Below, in pieces: positions 1 through 12,298 of a stretch of DNA of 64,000 bases (positions are counted from its first letter, which is position 1; each line of letters opens with the position of its first letter). Origin of the DNA: Lingula anatina (lineage: Eukaryota; Brachiopoda; Lingulata; Lingulida; Lingulidae); NCBI RefSeq assembly GCF_001039355.2, contig NW_019775647.1, forward strand, positions 381,943 to 445,942. The letters run 5' to 3'. The notes under the pieces were generated by a model, which made no database searches, was not told the origin of the DNA, and worked only from the letters and a program-made list of their open reading frames with translations. A program made the translations under genes and the position numbers.

Positions 1-974
1 GCTGACTAGTTAGTCCTTTGTTCTGAATACGTCCATTCAGAACAGATGATCCGCTGGCTAACTGGTGCGCGGATCAAATATGGCCGACCCCACTTGAAAA
101 CGATGCAACTAACCCCTAATAGTCTCCCCGCCTACCACACGCGTCAGGCCTGTAGGGGTCTATTGATTCAACGGATTTTATCTCGTTTTCGAGGTTTAAA
201 TTTTCGTGAAATAGCATAGGGACTGCGTTACAATAAATTGTGTAACAGGCTACTAGAGCGCCCTGTGGTCAGAGAGTAGGTCTAAAGATACCAGTTCGCT
301 GTCCTTTGTAAAGCCATGTAGATTTCTGAAGATTCCGCATGTAATTATCTCCTCCAATTGTCCCGTTCACGTATTTACGTGTCGATATTAATTGGAAAGA
401 ATTCATCCCTTCAGCCGATTGACACAACCGAAGATGTTACCTTGTTGATTAACCAATCGCATTCCTCTCTAAGAATCCACTACCGATCTTCAATACCATT
501 AAATATGTGAAATCTTCTTTAAAGATGACCATCGTTAGGTTTTACCTCGAAAGACATACTGATTGGTATTTCTTAGGACAAACGGCATTTTCTCCAACCA
601 ACCAACGTTTGCTCCTCCTATTTTGTCACTCACCATATCTGTAACTCTGTAACAATTTGAGGAGTTTTAAAAGTCCTTAACATTCGTTTGAGGACAGGTT
701 TTCAAATCCTGCTATCCTTTTTAGCATTGACTCTGTCAAGATTGTTGACAGATGGCGAAGAATCAAGAGGTGATTAATCACCTTAATTTTGGCAACATTA
801 ATTCACAACATTTAGCATTCAATAACGTACTTTGAGTCCTTAAATGAGTTCACCAAGAAGTGATAGATGAATCTTTGCGTGAAAAAAATGAAAAAGGTAT
901 TTAAAACCGCATGATTCTGTCTGTTTAGAAGCAAGTCGTTTGATTTATGTATCATCTTTTCACTTGTATTTTAG
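1..974. other. No gene found; region upstream of the first nuclease exon
   Basis: I see no convincing coding exon here. The nuclease gene that follows should have an earlier exon supplying its start codon, ending after the second base of a codon. Short ATG stretches near 755 and 888 are followed by GT, but both would leave the wrong phase and neither encodes a signal peptide. The true first exon may lie left of the window. Confidence 0.5.
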
Positions 975-2474
975 TCCACACCGCCAAGCGCATGCCAATC
1001 ACGCTATTTATCCCAAAACTTACTCCGACAGTGTTGATGGCCTGATAATAAAACAATTCGCAGGTTTGAACGGCCGGGTTGGTCAAGAGGTTGGGAATGG
1101 CAGGACTCTCAAAGATACGGAGAACTTCCAACTTATTAGAGAACTAGAAAGTGACCCAAGCTACAGCGAAATGAAGCCCAGTTTGATGTATGATCAGTCA
1201 AGTGGAAAAGGTCATCTAAGCAAAGGCAGAAAAAGTGCAGCTAACGCTATGGAGAAGAGAATACAAAAACGTCATATAAAGAAATCAAAGAAAACAAAGA
1301 AATCAAAGAAACGTGGAAGCAAGGATCGCATTGTGAACGCAATGCTGGGAACAGTGACATTCAACGTAGGTCTCCATCCTACTGTTGTGCCTGAGTAAGT
1401 GCCTTAAACAACTAGAAAAGCATTCCGAGTGCGCAGACCTCCGCCAAGGCAGCAATTTTTGATTATTATTGATTATTGATTGATTATTGATCCGGATCAC
1501 CACCACCACCATCTGCTCCTTGGCCCTTGGCCCAGTTCCTGAAAATTTCATCAAAATCGGTCCATCGCTTTTTGAGTTATGTTGATGACAGACAAACAAA
1601 CAAACAAGGGTGAAAATATAACCTCCTTGGCGGAGGTAAAAAGGGAGTTTTTGTAACCGAAGTGATCATTATTGAACGGCATTAGGTATTCTGATGCCAC
1701 AAAAGAATTACACAATGAAAACATATTTTTTTAGTTTAGAAATTTCGCTCGACTTTTTTTTTATTTTCTGTGTATCCTTTACACAATATTCGATAATAAT
1801 ACACTAATATTAAAAGTCAAACGGCTAATCAGTCACGAAACCCCTTTGATATCTATGTAGAAAATAACCCTCTTTGCCTTCGAATAATCGCATTGTCATT
1901 GCCTTATTTATTTATTTCAAATAAATATATTTTTTTATTATTTATCAATCTATTTATTTTCCTTTTCAATTATGGATGATGGATTTTTAGAAACCTACAT
2001 AAATCTGTAAGCATTTGGCACCGATACTCGTGTAGGAGCAGATGTTCCTTATCTTCTGCAAACTTAACCGAGAATTTCTGTATATATCTTTTTTTTTTTT
2101 TTTGGATTAAATACATTTATTGTACATTGCTTTCCAGATACGAAACGCGAAGAGCAAAGTTTATTGAAATAATAGAAAATGGTTCTCTTCCGGGAGATGT
2201 CGTCTGCTTGCAAGAGGTTTGGGAAGCAGATGATCTTAGAGAAATTATCTCCAAGACGCGGACAGATTTTCCATTTTCCGTCAGCGCCCTGCATCAGACT
2301 ATAGATGGCGACACTGTCTTCCCTACTGCTAATCCTTCAATACCTGCTTGTACCCTTGCTGAGGTGAATATGATTAATCTGTTACAGCCTTACATCATAC
2401 TTACATACCTACAAATCATACTTACAAAGTTAAATATGAAAAATAATTTACCTTTTAACTGAAGTGCCATCTCA

Positions 2475-2512
<38 letters not shown>

Positions 2513-5500
2513 AACACACACACACAAACGAAGTCCCACGCTGTGACTTCATACTGATTCAATTTAGTTCAATGCCTGCAGATGAGCCTCTATACTGTAC
2601 TAGAAGGTTTGTCGTCGACGTGATTTCCAATTCGGAGGCATTATATTTTTGTCGGCAAGACAGTAACCATTCATAGGACCTGGTGTACGAATAGCAACAC
2701 CGTATCATTTGCATGTCATTGTAGTGGGGAAATCCATAAATAATGCGAAACAATTGATATAGTGCTGTAGTAAATTGTTTACATGCCCCGGGTATTTACC
2801 GTGCTCCAAATCTACCTGTATAAGCTACGGTACTATGGCTGGCATTTCCTTTGGCTTTGATTCCGACAGGATGTGAACGTATGTGTTCCCTGACTTAGGT
2901 CGACGTAGCCTTTAATAGAGGAACCCCTAAATAATATGTTGATGGTAATTTATCAGGTAACATAACTGTATTCAAAGTAATTTTTCTGAGTACCGTCATC
3001 CTACGGATATCTTTTGTCATCTACATTTAGTCCCACATGAAATTGCAGGTGAATGCGGTATCCCAGTGTTTTTTTAACAACTGCCTGGCGAACAATGCGA
3101 CAGACTTGTTCCTGTGTTTCGTTGGGAACTGCGTACCAGAGTACCAGGCGCTCTCCCAAGTCTGTTTAGCTTGTCTTCTGGCACGGCAGAGCCGCAATCC
3201 CAAAGAATTGCTTGCTTCTTTCAATAGAACTGAGTTTTGTGCTACAACCCCGTACGAAGTAACCTACGGCTTGGTGATACTTAGCAAACGACCGATAGAG
3301 GACGCCTCGTTCGTGGACTACCACGAGGGATATTCAGTGAGTGTGCCACGCGGGTATCTGCGTGCCAAGGTTAGTATATCTGGACCCCGTATTCGTTTAT
3401 GCGTAAAAAATTATATACAGACTTGACATTTAATATGGAATATTTTTTCCAAATCATAATTCATCAGTTTTTTTCCTATTTTGCAGACTGATAAATGAAA
3501 ATAAGGATCAAAATCGTGTTTTTATAACTTATGATAAACTGTTCCATGTCATTGTGACATCAGTTCTTTAATTGACTTCGCCAATGAAGCAAACAAAACT
3601 ACATTGCCAATCTTAAGTCATACGACAACCATTGAAAGCGATATTTTGGATCTCCATATTTTCCAAATTATCGTCTTTAAAAGAGTTACACGACCCACAA
3701 AGAACCTTCATGTCAGCGTCTAGTCACAGTAACGGTCGCCGCTATGCCTGACCTTATCCTTCTGCTACCAGAGCTTTCAAGAGGCAAGGCATTTCTTGCG
3801 ATAGTTTTTTAAGAATTTAATCTGGAATAAAAGTCCAGGCAACGGTTAAAGCTTGTCCAATTTGGTTCAATTTTGTTGTAGGACATGCTGGCCGTTGATT
3901 TGGCGACTATTGACCTAACCACATATTGTCAAAGTGAATCAAATATGGCGATTTTGATGACCAAGGTAGCTGCTCATTCCCTTGGTTCTGTAAGTTATCT
4001 GCTAATAAAAGTGCTCTGTGTGAACCAGCAATCTGATCGTGCAACCTAAAACTGTTCCTAAGGTGTCCCCTATCAAATGATAGTCAAGTGGTTCCCAGAT
4101 TATTCCTTTATTTGATCTGGTTCAGGTTTTAGTCAATGACTTCCATTGGTGTTTTGGCACCAGTGTGGTATCAACTCCAAATACTGACGCTGTTAATGGC
4201 TCTAGTCACTTCAGAAGCGGCACACACCTTGTCGTAGACCTCTTGAAGATGTCTGTAAGCTCTTTTTTGACCAATTTAGCGGTACAGGCGAAATCTGACC
4301 TCAATAAAGAAAACAACGCGGTTTCAATGTTCTACCCAGAAACGGTCATGGTCCCCAATTCATTAGAGAAACAGACTACGCTGTTCTGCTGTTTACAGTG
4401 GCCTCCTCAGAGGTGGGCTGGTATCTTAATCTGCTTAAACCAGTTTGGTGTTCGCTAAGAGACTTGAAAAACGCGCTTTAGTGACAATTTGCCCCTCATT
4501 TAAAACGGACTGGGTGGTTTTTTTAATTGCAGCAGCATATCCTGAAGGAAATTGAGTCCTGTATTCTGGTGGTAAGATATCGATACATTGGACGTGGTGT
4601 CTGTGTGGGTACATGAGCCTGGGCATAAGTCTGTGAAATTGTGCGGACCGTTTCTTTTGGGGCAATAGTCTGTCTGGCAATGTCTTTCTTTTTCGCGCCA
4701 TTCTGGCACATTTTAACAATTTTGAAAAACAATACTTAACTCATTTTACGCACTGCAAAACCGACCGCTTGCATGCAAAATTTCAATTTCTTCTATGCAA
4801 TGGTTGCCGACATATGGATACTTTTTTGACAGAACCATCCCTCGCCAAAGCCAAGCTTTGACCAGCCCAAAGGAGCACTACCCAGTTAAATCAATGCATA
4901 TTTAACAATGCAGCAGTGCATCAGACTTGGTAAGCAGTTAATTGGTAGAGACACACCTTTCTTCATACTTCCCCAGTCAGATATCTTATATGAGATCTGA
5001 GTGTTTTCAATAAAGAACGCATTTTTACCTAGGTATACCTTTAAAACTGAAATATTCCATATTAAATGTCAAGTCTGTATGTATGAAAAAATTCAGGTCT
5101 ATATGTAAAAAAAGCACGCTCGACTGTGACTTTGTTTTATCAACCCAATAAATGGACCTACAAAACCACAAAAATGACACTATACTAGTCCACCAGAACA
5201 CAATAATGCCCGATCTCTTAACCGATCGAATAGTGTAACGATGTTTTTGTCATTACATATTTAATTATTCAAAATTTAAATAATACACACAGTAGGTGTC
5301 AGTGTGAGCTAAAGGTTCTCGTCAAATTTGAAATAGATATCCAAACGTTTTATTTGCACACCGTATAGTGTTGTCAAGTTACCAATCAATAAGCATTAAA
5401 TTTTTCAGTTTCAGTACTATCGATCACCGCTACCGCTCACGAACCATAATCATACCAAATTTTGTGACAATTTTCTAAAAGAGAACTTTACTTAATTCAT

Positions 5501-7385
5501 GTAGGTCAATGGTCACAATTAAATACACTTTTATTTTTAACTAAACATTTGTTCTGCAGGTCAGTGATATCCATGTGTTCTGTACTCACACCACCCCTGT
5601 TTTGACTGATGTTTACATAGATGGTGAGTATAGGATCATCATAGGTTAAAGGGATAACAACTGTTCATTTTGGCTAAAAAATGAATTTTCTTGGGGTAAA
5701 CAACAATTTTCCCATTCTTACCAATGGTTAATGAATCCAGTTCTACATTCAAATTTAGTCCATGGTTATTTTCTAGAAAGTTTGCTTTTTGTAATAATCT
5801 CGTAAGCTATAGCCATCTATGGAGGTCACATGATCGGATGACAATCACAAATTTTAGAATAATTGCTTTTTTGCCATTCTTGGTGGTGAAATAAAATATA
5901 TTATATTTCCTTGAGTTGTCTACAATGTTTTTATAGTGAAATAAAGATTCCATACGAAGAGTTGTTATCCCTTTAAGTCGTGCATTTAGGAAAGGGAGCT
6001 GGACGAGGTTGGGGGGTGCATGGCAACTGCCCCCCCCCCCTCCTCTCCGCTGCCACCTTTGCTCAACGTGTTGTTATAAGAAGACCATTCTTGCACAGAC
6101 TTCATCATAAAAAAGGAAACTCTTGATGTGGCTAGGAACTGTATACCCACTAAAAATAGACTATTTAATATTACTATCCCCATTTATACTTTTTGGAATG
6201 TCAATTTGAAAGAAAAAGTAAATGCAGGGATCGTGTAACAGCTAAAGAGACAATTGAATTCTTTAGTCTTTTCACACAAGTCAGCGACAGCACATGACGT
6301 GCGCTAAGTAAGTGGGTCAAAATCTAGGACGGGGTAAGGTCTAGAAATCAGTGGAAACTGGACCTGTATCGAATTACCTTGTTTGTATGCTCAGTATGCC
6401 TTGTTTACTAGTACATCTGAACAGACTATGTTTCCTTCACTTCCTAAGTATTTAACTCTCTTTTCATATTGTACTTGGCATCCTCCATCTGGGGTTTAAA
6501 TATTCATAAGTTGTACTAGTTAGTCAATGAATGAGCAATAATACATTATTTTAAATCCATTTTCCAGGCCGTTTCAGCAGTTACGCTGAGCAGAGTTTAT
6601 ACGAACTCGGAACGCTCCTGAACGCCGCAAATCCTGACCTCGAGAGATCTCTTCTTCTTGGAGACTTTAATACTTCTCCGAGTATCCCGGATGCAAACAT
6701 TACGTCACAGCTACCCCTGTCCTATGATCTCTTGGTCCAGAATTACTTTTCCCCTTATTTGGAAACCGTTACGTTATGCACGTTCTGCTATGACAACTGG
6801 CTGACGTATAATTTGTCTAATGTTATTATAGATCACGTGCTTGTACCCAAATCCTGGAGGGACCTAATAATGGCGAAGGTAAATAGAGAGGTTAGCATCT
6901 TACACGTGTGATTTAAAAGGAGACAGCAGCAAGCACTGCGAACATTGGTCAGAATTAAACACCAGTTATATATCTTTATTTTTGTATGATTTTATTTATT
7001 TATTTATTTATTTATTTATTTCGCACCCGACTTTGAACAATTCTTCCATTTTGGTTTCTATTTGGTACTTGATACAATAATTTGCAATTGTTAATGAGGA
7101 TTGATTTATGTTCGGGCATGAACAAAATTGTGAGTTTGTGCAAAGTTAAAATTCGATCTGAAACCTGAAAAAAATGGCTCGTCACATATTTAATGCTCAT
7201 TTGCAGTCCCCTGAAGCAGAGACACCAAAGTAGATACGAATCGTAAGAAAGTACTTTGTATTGCTAAAATAATCACACTACTTAACCCATTCCAGGCCAC
7301 GCCACTGAGAATATTTGATGGAGATGACACTGTGTCGGACCATTACGGCGTAGCTTTGTTCAGCCAAGAAAATCAAGAGGAATAA
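975..7385 (+). CDS. DNase I-like endonuclease/exonuclease/phosphatase family protein (5' end unresolved)
   Basis: Exons: 975-1394, 2138-2363, 3031-3369, 5560-5623, 6568-6878, 7296-7385; phases chain without a break and give about 482 residues. The EEP fold is shown by TFNVGLHP followed by VVCLQEVW (metal-binding Glu), LLLGDFNTSP, IIDHVLVP and the terminal SDHYGVALF (catalytic Asp-His). Exon 1 encodes a lysine-rich stretch (KKSKKTKKSKKRGSK) just before the domain, probably a processed or nucleic-acid-binding leader. Exon 3 carries a cysteine-rich insert (CFFNNC, CFVGNC, CLAC) absent from classical DNase I; these cysteines suggest an extracellular or lumenal protein. The family hydrolyses phosphodiester bonds in nucleic acids, sphingomyelin or phosphoinositides; substrate is undetermined. 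The acceptor at 973-974 (ttttag) is preferred over any in-frame upstream codon because no ATG is present, so an earlier exon is missing. The stop overlaps an AATAAA at 7381; another lies at 7565. Confidence 0.85.
1437..1637. mobile_element. Short inverted-repeat transposon (MITE), 201 bp, in nuclease intron 1
   Basis: It is bounded by perfect 13-bp inverted repeats, ACCTCCGCCAAGG at 1437-1449 and CCTTGGCGGAGGT at 1625-1637. The body includes a CCTGAAAATTTCATCAAAAT core and ACAAACAAACAAAC. I recall dispersed repeats with this type of core from several animal genomes. No coding capacity. A divergent relative lies at about 21520-21615. Confidence 0.75.
2480..2525. repeat. (CT)n then (CA)n microsatellite
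   Basis: A CT-rich run at 2480-2512 is followed by a short CA run. It sits in intron 2 of the nuclease gene. Confidence 0.9.
6991..7021. repeat. (TTTA)n microsatellite
   Basis: About seven copies of TTTA in the last intron of the nuclease gene. Confidence 0.9.
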
Positions 7386-9314
7386 ATGAGAGCTCTCTCG
7401 ACATATCATTACATTTACTGGACATTGCATCGCCAGCCTGCTCGGTAAAACGACTGATGAATCAAGCCAGGGAGTGTGCAATCCTTCTTTATATATGCAG
7501 TCTGAATAGGCACACGGCCGATGGCAGCTTTCCCCAAATACGCCAGGACATGCCGCTTTTGCTTAATAAAGAAAACCCTTATGTAACATTACCAGTTTTT
7601 ATGCTGAATTGTTCAGCAAGGGTGTAGCTACATACATTTACGCAAGTTCTTTGATCGGGGAGAAACTTTGAACAGACTTTGACATGCCAGATCTAAACTT
7701 GTAAAACAAAATTCATAGAGTCATGTCTATAGCAGAGGGATCAAGGGGCATCTATTAAAATTTGGTATTTCAAAAGCACAGCTAACTCTACTTATTACTG
7801 TTTTCAAAATTGTCCTCAGGCAGTGATTTACGTCAATTGTTTTCCTCCATGGCAGTACTTCTATACCAGACGGTGACAGAAAATGTCAATACATCGCAAA
7901 TTAATTACCACCTGGCAAAACAATACGAACAGGGTTGACAAATAAGCACCTCACACGCTGCAGAAATACGTCCCCCGCTGAACTTTAAAAACATGTTTTC
8001 TAGATTGCATTGCATTTTTCAAGGTCATTTGACACACGCATGTATTCACTCAGTAAAAGTAAATATTTGACCATTGTTTTTGTCGCGCGGGAATTGGTTT
8101 CTGATGACCCTCTCTCCCAATATCTACATTTTGTCTATTTAACATTGATCTCAATTTCCTTTTTTTAAATCTTTTTTTAACGCGTTATACAGAGCGAACA
8201 CAGTAGCTAAATGGGTCAACGTTTTGGCCATCGCATGGGAACCACTATTAATGTCAGCCACGGGTAATTTGTGCTTCACCCAAGCGGCTGTACATCATAT
8301 GTACCCATTTCAACCTAGCACGACCTCAGATACTACTTTGGTTGAAAAAACTTGAAATGCCCTGTCCACATTCACCACCGTTGTAGCCCCAAAACTCTGA
8401 GACTAATTTTTAAGTAGTGGACTCTTTGCTATCACCCGTGGAGATAAAAGCGCTTCTTTCATGAGAACGGTTGTGAATGCGGACTGTACTTGGGTCATGC
8501 AGTGCACTTTTTAAGGCATTTATTATGCTGTGCTCATATATATATATATATATATATATATAGCCGGTCAGACCCGAAACTCTGTAGAGATCATACTGCG
8601 CACTGGCAGTGCAGGACAAAAGAACTGGTAAGTGACTGATATTTACCGTTTCGATATGTATATATTGCTTTATTTCAAGGTTGGAACCAATATCTTAACA
8701 AGAAATTCCGTAACAAAAGGTGTTTCATCCTTATGCGTATTTGTCTCGTGTAATTGAATATGCGATTGTGGATAAATAGATATAAAGAGAAAAATATTAG
8801 AAATGTTAATAGCGATAACAGAATCTGAGCAAGGTGATTACTTATTTTGAAGGTTTTCCCGTTTTCATATTTTGATCTGTCCTCAAGAGTAACATGGAAC
8901 CGATCTTAAAAATGTTCATCATTATATGCACATGTATGAGTTTTAGACAAAATAATTTATTTTAATTATGAAGATGGAACTGCAGTTAAAATGCTTCTGA
9001 TATCATCACAATATAATTAGTACATTCCTAAATATTTGTGATCTCGTCTGCCTTTTACATATTAATCTACAGTACCAAATGTGAACATTTTGACTATGAA
9101 AATCAAACAATGCATCCTTTACAAGGCGCCATCATTATGGATTAAATAGATGGTGTGAGCTTCGGTGAGCTTAAAACTCCAACTGGCTGAATCAATAAAA
9201 ATATCCACCTTCATTTTACATTGTTCAATATGCGTAATGAGGTATTTTGAAACGATTACCTTTTTTCATTCTTTGCAGTGTATATTCGAACAGAAGCAAT
9301 AAGTGGGGCGCAAT
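7386..9314 (+). promoter_or_regulatory. Upstream region and probable 5'UTR exon of cysteine-rich peptide gene 1
   Basis: No gene other than the flanking ones is seen. A (TA)n run at 8538-8562 precedes a probable non-coding first exon that ends at 8627 before a consensus GTAAGT donor. The matching acceptor is at about 9278-9280 (ttctttgcag), shortly before the ATG at 9315. The gene at 16.5 kb has an equivalent acceptor (tatcttttag) with a similar downstream sequence, so a 5'UTR intron appears to be shared. The stretch 7931-8060 recurs at 10512-10640 as part of a tandem duplication. Confidence 0.55.
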
Positions 9315-10069
9315 ATGAAGACCTTTTTGATACTATTGGTGGTCTTTGTGACCATTACACTCGTTAATGTGGAAAGTACAAGTGTCGAGACCAACAGGTG
9401 TGTATTTGTGACATTTATTTGTAATTAAGGATGGTTTTAACATTGTTAAGTGCTCCCGAAAGAACGGATGTCTCAACATGTCTATTAGAATATTTTCCAA
9501 AACCGTAAGACTTTTAAAATCTTTGTGAAGACGAATGCATAGTTTTGCTGACAAAATACATTTATGTGTAACAGTACATGCAAGTAACAGTGTTAGAAAG
9601 TGGCATTCATCTTTTTTTTTCTTTTGATAATGTGACCCAATGACATTGTCCGTTCTGATACCATAAAAACAATGGAAATATGAGATAATGTGAATATATA
9701 AAACCTATAACAAAACGGTCGGCATGTCTGTGAATGGTGAATTTGTACTGATGTGAAGTAGTCTGTAATTCGACAGAACTTCATAAGTACATGTTACAAC
9801 CAGAACAAATGAACGTGGATGCATTCTTTATTCGTTACCACATTTGCCAGTCTGCCATTATTGCTTGTCCACTCTCCTCATTAATCCCACGAAATCTCGT
9901 TGACTGTGTGTTATCTTGGGTGATTTAAAGTATCATTTTTGTCACATTTAGGTTGGCAGTGAAGCCCTTGAATTCAAATTCTAACTTTGAGATATTCCTG
10001 AGAAGCCGTCGCAGACGAGCATGCCCTTGCAACGGACAGTGTGGGACCTGTTACTGCTGCCTCTCGTGA
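9315..10069 (+). CDS. Secreted six-cysteine mini-peptide precursor, gene 1 (66 aa)
   Basis: Coding exons 9315-9397 and 9952-10069, joined in phase 2. Residues 1-21 form a typical signal peptide (MKTFLILLVVFVTITLVN). A short acidic/neutral propeptide follows and ends in RSRRRR (45-50), a strong furin-type site. The predicted mature peptide is ACPCNGQCGTCYCCLS (51-66): six cysteines in 16 residues, spaced C-x-C-x3-C-x2-C-x-CC. This plan (signal, propeptide, polybasic site, compact cysteine-rich C-terminus) is that of hepcidins, other antimicrobial peptides and short disulfide-rich signalling or venom-type peptides; I do not recognise the exact family. AATAAA signals occur at 10236 and 10255. 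The gene lies in the tandem duplication, with a decayed copy downstream and an intact relative at 16.3-16.6 kb on the other strand. Translation, splicing and cleavage are inferred; function is unknown. Confidence 0.75.
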
Positions 10070-10976
10070 CAGGTGAAGACGAGGGAACGAAACATCTAAC
10101 CTGTGCCGTCACATGTGCACGTCAAGTGAATGTTATTGTAGGCAATCGATCTTCTGAGGTGCAAAAACTTTCTATGTTGAACTTAAACTATCAAAATATT
10201 AATTTTCAATATTCTCAGAATATTTTTGTGCGAAAAAATAAACCATATTGAATTGAATAAAACAACCAAATTAAATGTCTGTTTCTTTTTTATTCTGTTT
10301 GAACATGTCACATGACATGGGCAAGTTTCAAGAAGCTGTCGTTAGTTATAACAAGTAACGACAGAACTACCTGGCTAGCGAGAAGACTTAATATATTTAT
10401 AAATTTAAAATTATATGAGTTTTATTGGCCCATAACAGGACCGGGTTGAGTTGAGAAACCTTTGTTAACATTTTTTCTAACCTAAGTCGTTCGTTCACTG
10501 GACTTTAATAAGGTTGACAAAGAGTCAGCTAACACGCTGCAGACATAACGACTCCAGCTGAATCCTGACAAACGTTTGTATTACTGATTTACATATAAGG
10601 TCATTCAAAACACGCATACATGCACTTTTAGTATTAAGTTAATTTTTCTTTAATTGGTTCTTTGATTGCAATAAGAAACACTTCAAATTTCAAGAATTAG
10701 GTTTTGCGTTTATCATAATAAGGCGATTCTGAATGCGGTCTGCTCTAAGCTCAGGCAATGTCTTTTTTAAAGGCACTTATTATGTTGAGTTCATAACCAG
10801 TCAGACCCGAGACTTTTTAGAGATTTCACTGCACATTGGCCGTGCAGGGCAAAATAAATGGATAGTTTCGCTGACAAAAATATGTTTAATAGTACATGTA
10901 AGTGACAGTGCATCAAAGTGACATTTAACTATTTTCGTCCATTATGATAGCCTAATGAAAAAACGTTATACAAGTA

Positions 10977-11939
10977 GGCCCTGTTTCATCAAGGCTGGAT
11001 AGGCTATCCTATGGATAACACTATCCAAGGTATAAATTTCTTATCCTCTGTATAGTTATCCTCTGTATAAATTCGTGTTTCACAAAGGCTGGATAAACAG
11101 CATGATAGTAATCCAGTGGATAAAAGATTATCCAATACCATATTTAGAAAAAGACATTCCCATAATGCAGTTGGTTGCTATATACATTATAAAAGCCATG
11201 ATAGTTGCTAACAAAAAAAGTGATTTATAGCATATTTGGAAAATAAATTACCCATGATTAACAATATTCTAAGTATATTTCAAGATGGTACATTCATTAA
11301 AATAATGGGACTAATATATACAGCATATTTTAGTGTCAGTGTCAAAAACACATCACATTGCATTAGTTGTGCCTCATGCTATGTTTACAATTTGAAGGGC
11401 GAGGGTTGAAGGGCAAGGTCGTGACATACTTTCTAACAAAATGGCTGACTTGGCAAGTTTGGCAGATTATGTCAATAGCAGTGTAGAGTTTTTTCGTCGA
11501 TTTAAAAGGTATGTTTTAGTAAAATAAAAGATAATTGGTCTCTCATGGAGATTGCATGGGTTCTGTTCGTAGCAGGCGCGCTGTCAACTTTGATCAAGTC
11601 TGTTATGTAATCTATTGTTTCAGCATCACTCAAAGAATTAAAAGCAAACACACACATCTTTTAAAATTCTCTTTCTAATTATTCTCCGCCTGTGAAATCT
11701 CACAGGATTTACTGCCAAACCAAGCAGGTTAGTCATTTTTGATGATTTAACAGCATGATAGCAGATTTATCCCGCCTATTTCGAGCGGACAACCTTACCC
11801 TCTGGATAAGCTGATTTATCCCCGGGATAACGCTATCCACTGTTGATGAAACGCACTATCCTCTGGATAGCTCTATCCAGAGGAGAGCGGCCATTTTTAT
11901 CCATAGGATAGCGCTATCCAGCCTTGATGAAACCGGGCC
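10977..11939 (+). mobile_element. 963-bp non-autonomous DNA transposon, Harbinger-like, inside the decayed peptide copy
   Basis: Ends are inverted repeats, GGCCCTGTTTCATCAAGG at the left and GGCCCGGTTTCATCAAGG reading in from the right, continuing as GCTGGATAG. The element is flanked by a 3-bp direct repeat GTA (10974-10976 and 11940-11942). Unit A of the duplication lacks the element at the equivalent point, so the boundaries are supported by an empty site. Subterminal GGATA/TATCC motifs repeat many times. A possible exon at 11441-11508 (MADLASLADYVNSSVEFFRR, then a GTATG donor) could be a remnant of a transposase first exon. Three-base target duplications and GGCCC-type ends point to PIF/Harbinger, but this is inference. 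Confidence 0.8.
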
Positions 11940-12220
11940 GTAACCTATAACAAATCTGTAGGCAAGTCTTAGAATGGTGAATTCGTACCGTTGTGCAATA
12001 TACTGTAGTCCGTAATTCGACAGAACTAAAGATGTAACAACCAGAAAAATGAACGTGGATAAATTCTGTATACTTTTATTCGTTACCACATTCGTTTGTC
12101 TACCATTATTTCTGGCCCCACTCTTCTCCAAAATCCCACGAATTTCTTGTTTGACTTTCCGCTAGGTCGCAAGACTTCGGATTATCTCGGGTGATTTAAT
12201 GTTTTTTGGATCACAATAAG

Positions 12221-12298
12221 GTTGGCAGCAAAGCCGTTGGCAGTCGAGCATGCCCTTGCATCAGCCTATGTGGATCCTGTTTGTGCTGCATTTCGTGA
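12221..12298 (+). pseudogene. Decayed second copy of the six-cysteine peptide gene
   Basis: This segment matches exon 2 of gene 1 and keeps the codons for the six-cysteine tail with identical cysteine spacing and the same stop position. Relative to gene 1 it has a 40-bp deletion removing the propeptide end and the polybasic cleavage site. As 40 is not a multiple of three, the cysteine tail is out of frame with the splice acceptor. The exon encoding the signal peptide is missing from this unit, and the acceptor has degenerated to cacaataag. No functional product is expected unless another leader exon is used. Confidence 0.75.

Noticed and set aside
940-974. Upstream extension of the nuclease open frame to a TTG codon at 940
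   Set aside because: There is no ATG, and a good acceptor (cttgtattttag) ends at 974; the extension is intron sequence.
4435-4732. Three overlapping minus-strand open frames, one with a helix-turn-helix-like KKKDIARQTIAPKETVRTI
   Set aside because: It resembles a transposase DNA-binding segment, but frames shift against each other and no catalytic part is present; too weak to call a gene. It may be a transposon relic.
10021-10251. Open frame of 76 codons starting MPLQRTVWDLLL
   Set aside because: It is the shifted frame of exon 2 and the 3'UTR of peptide gene 1; the six-cysteine frame has matching leader exon and phase.
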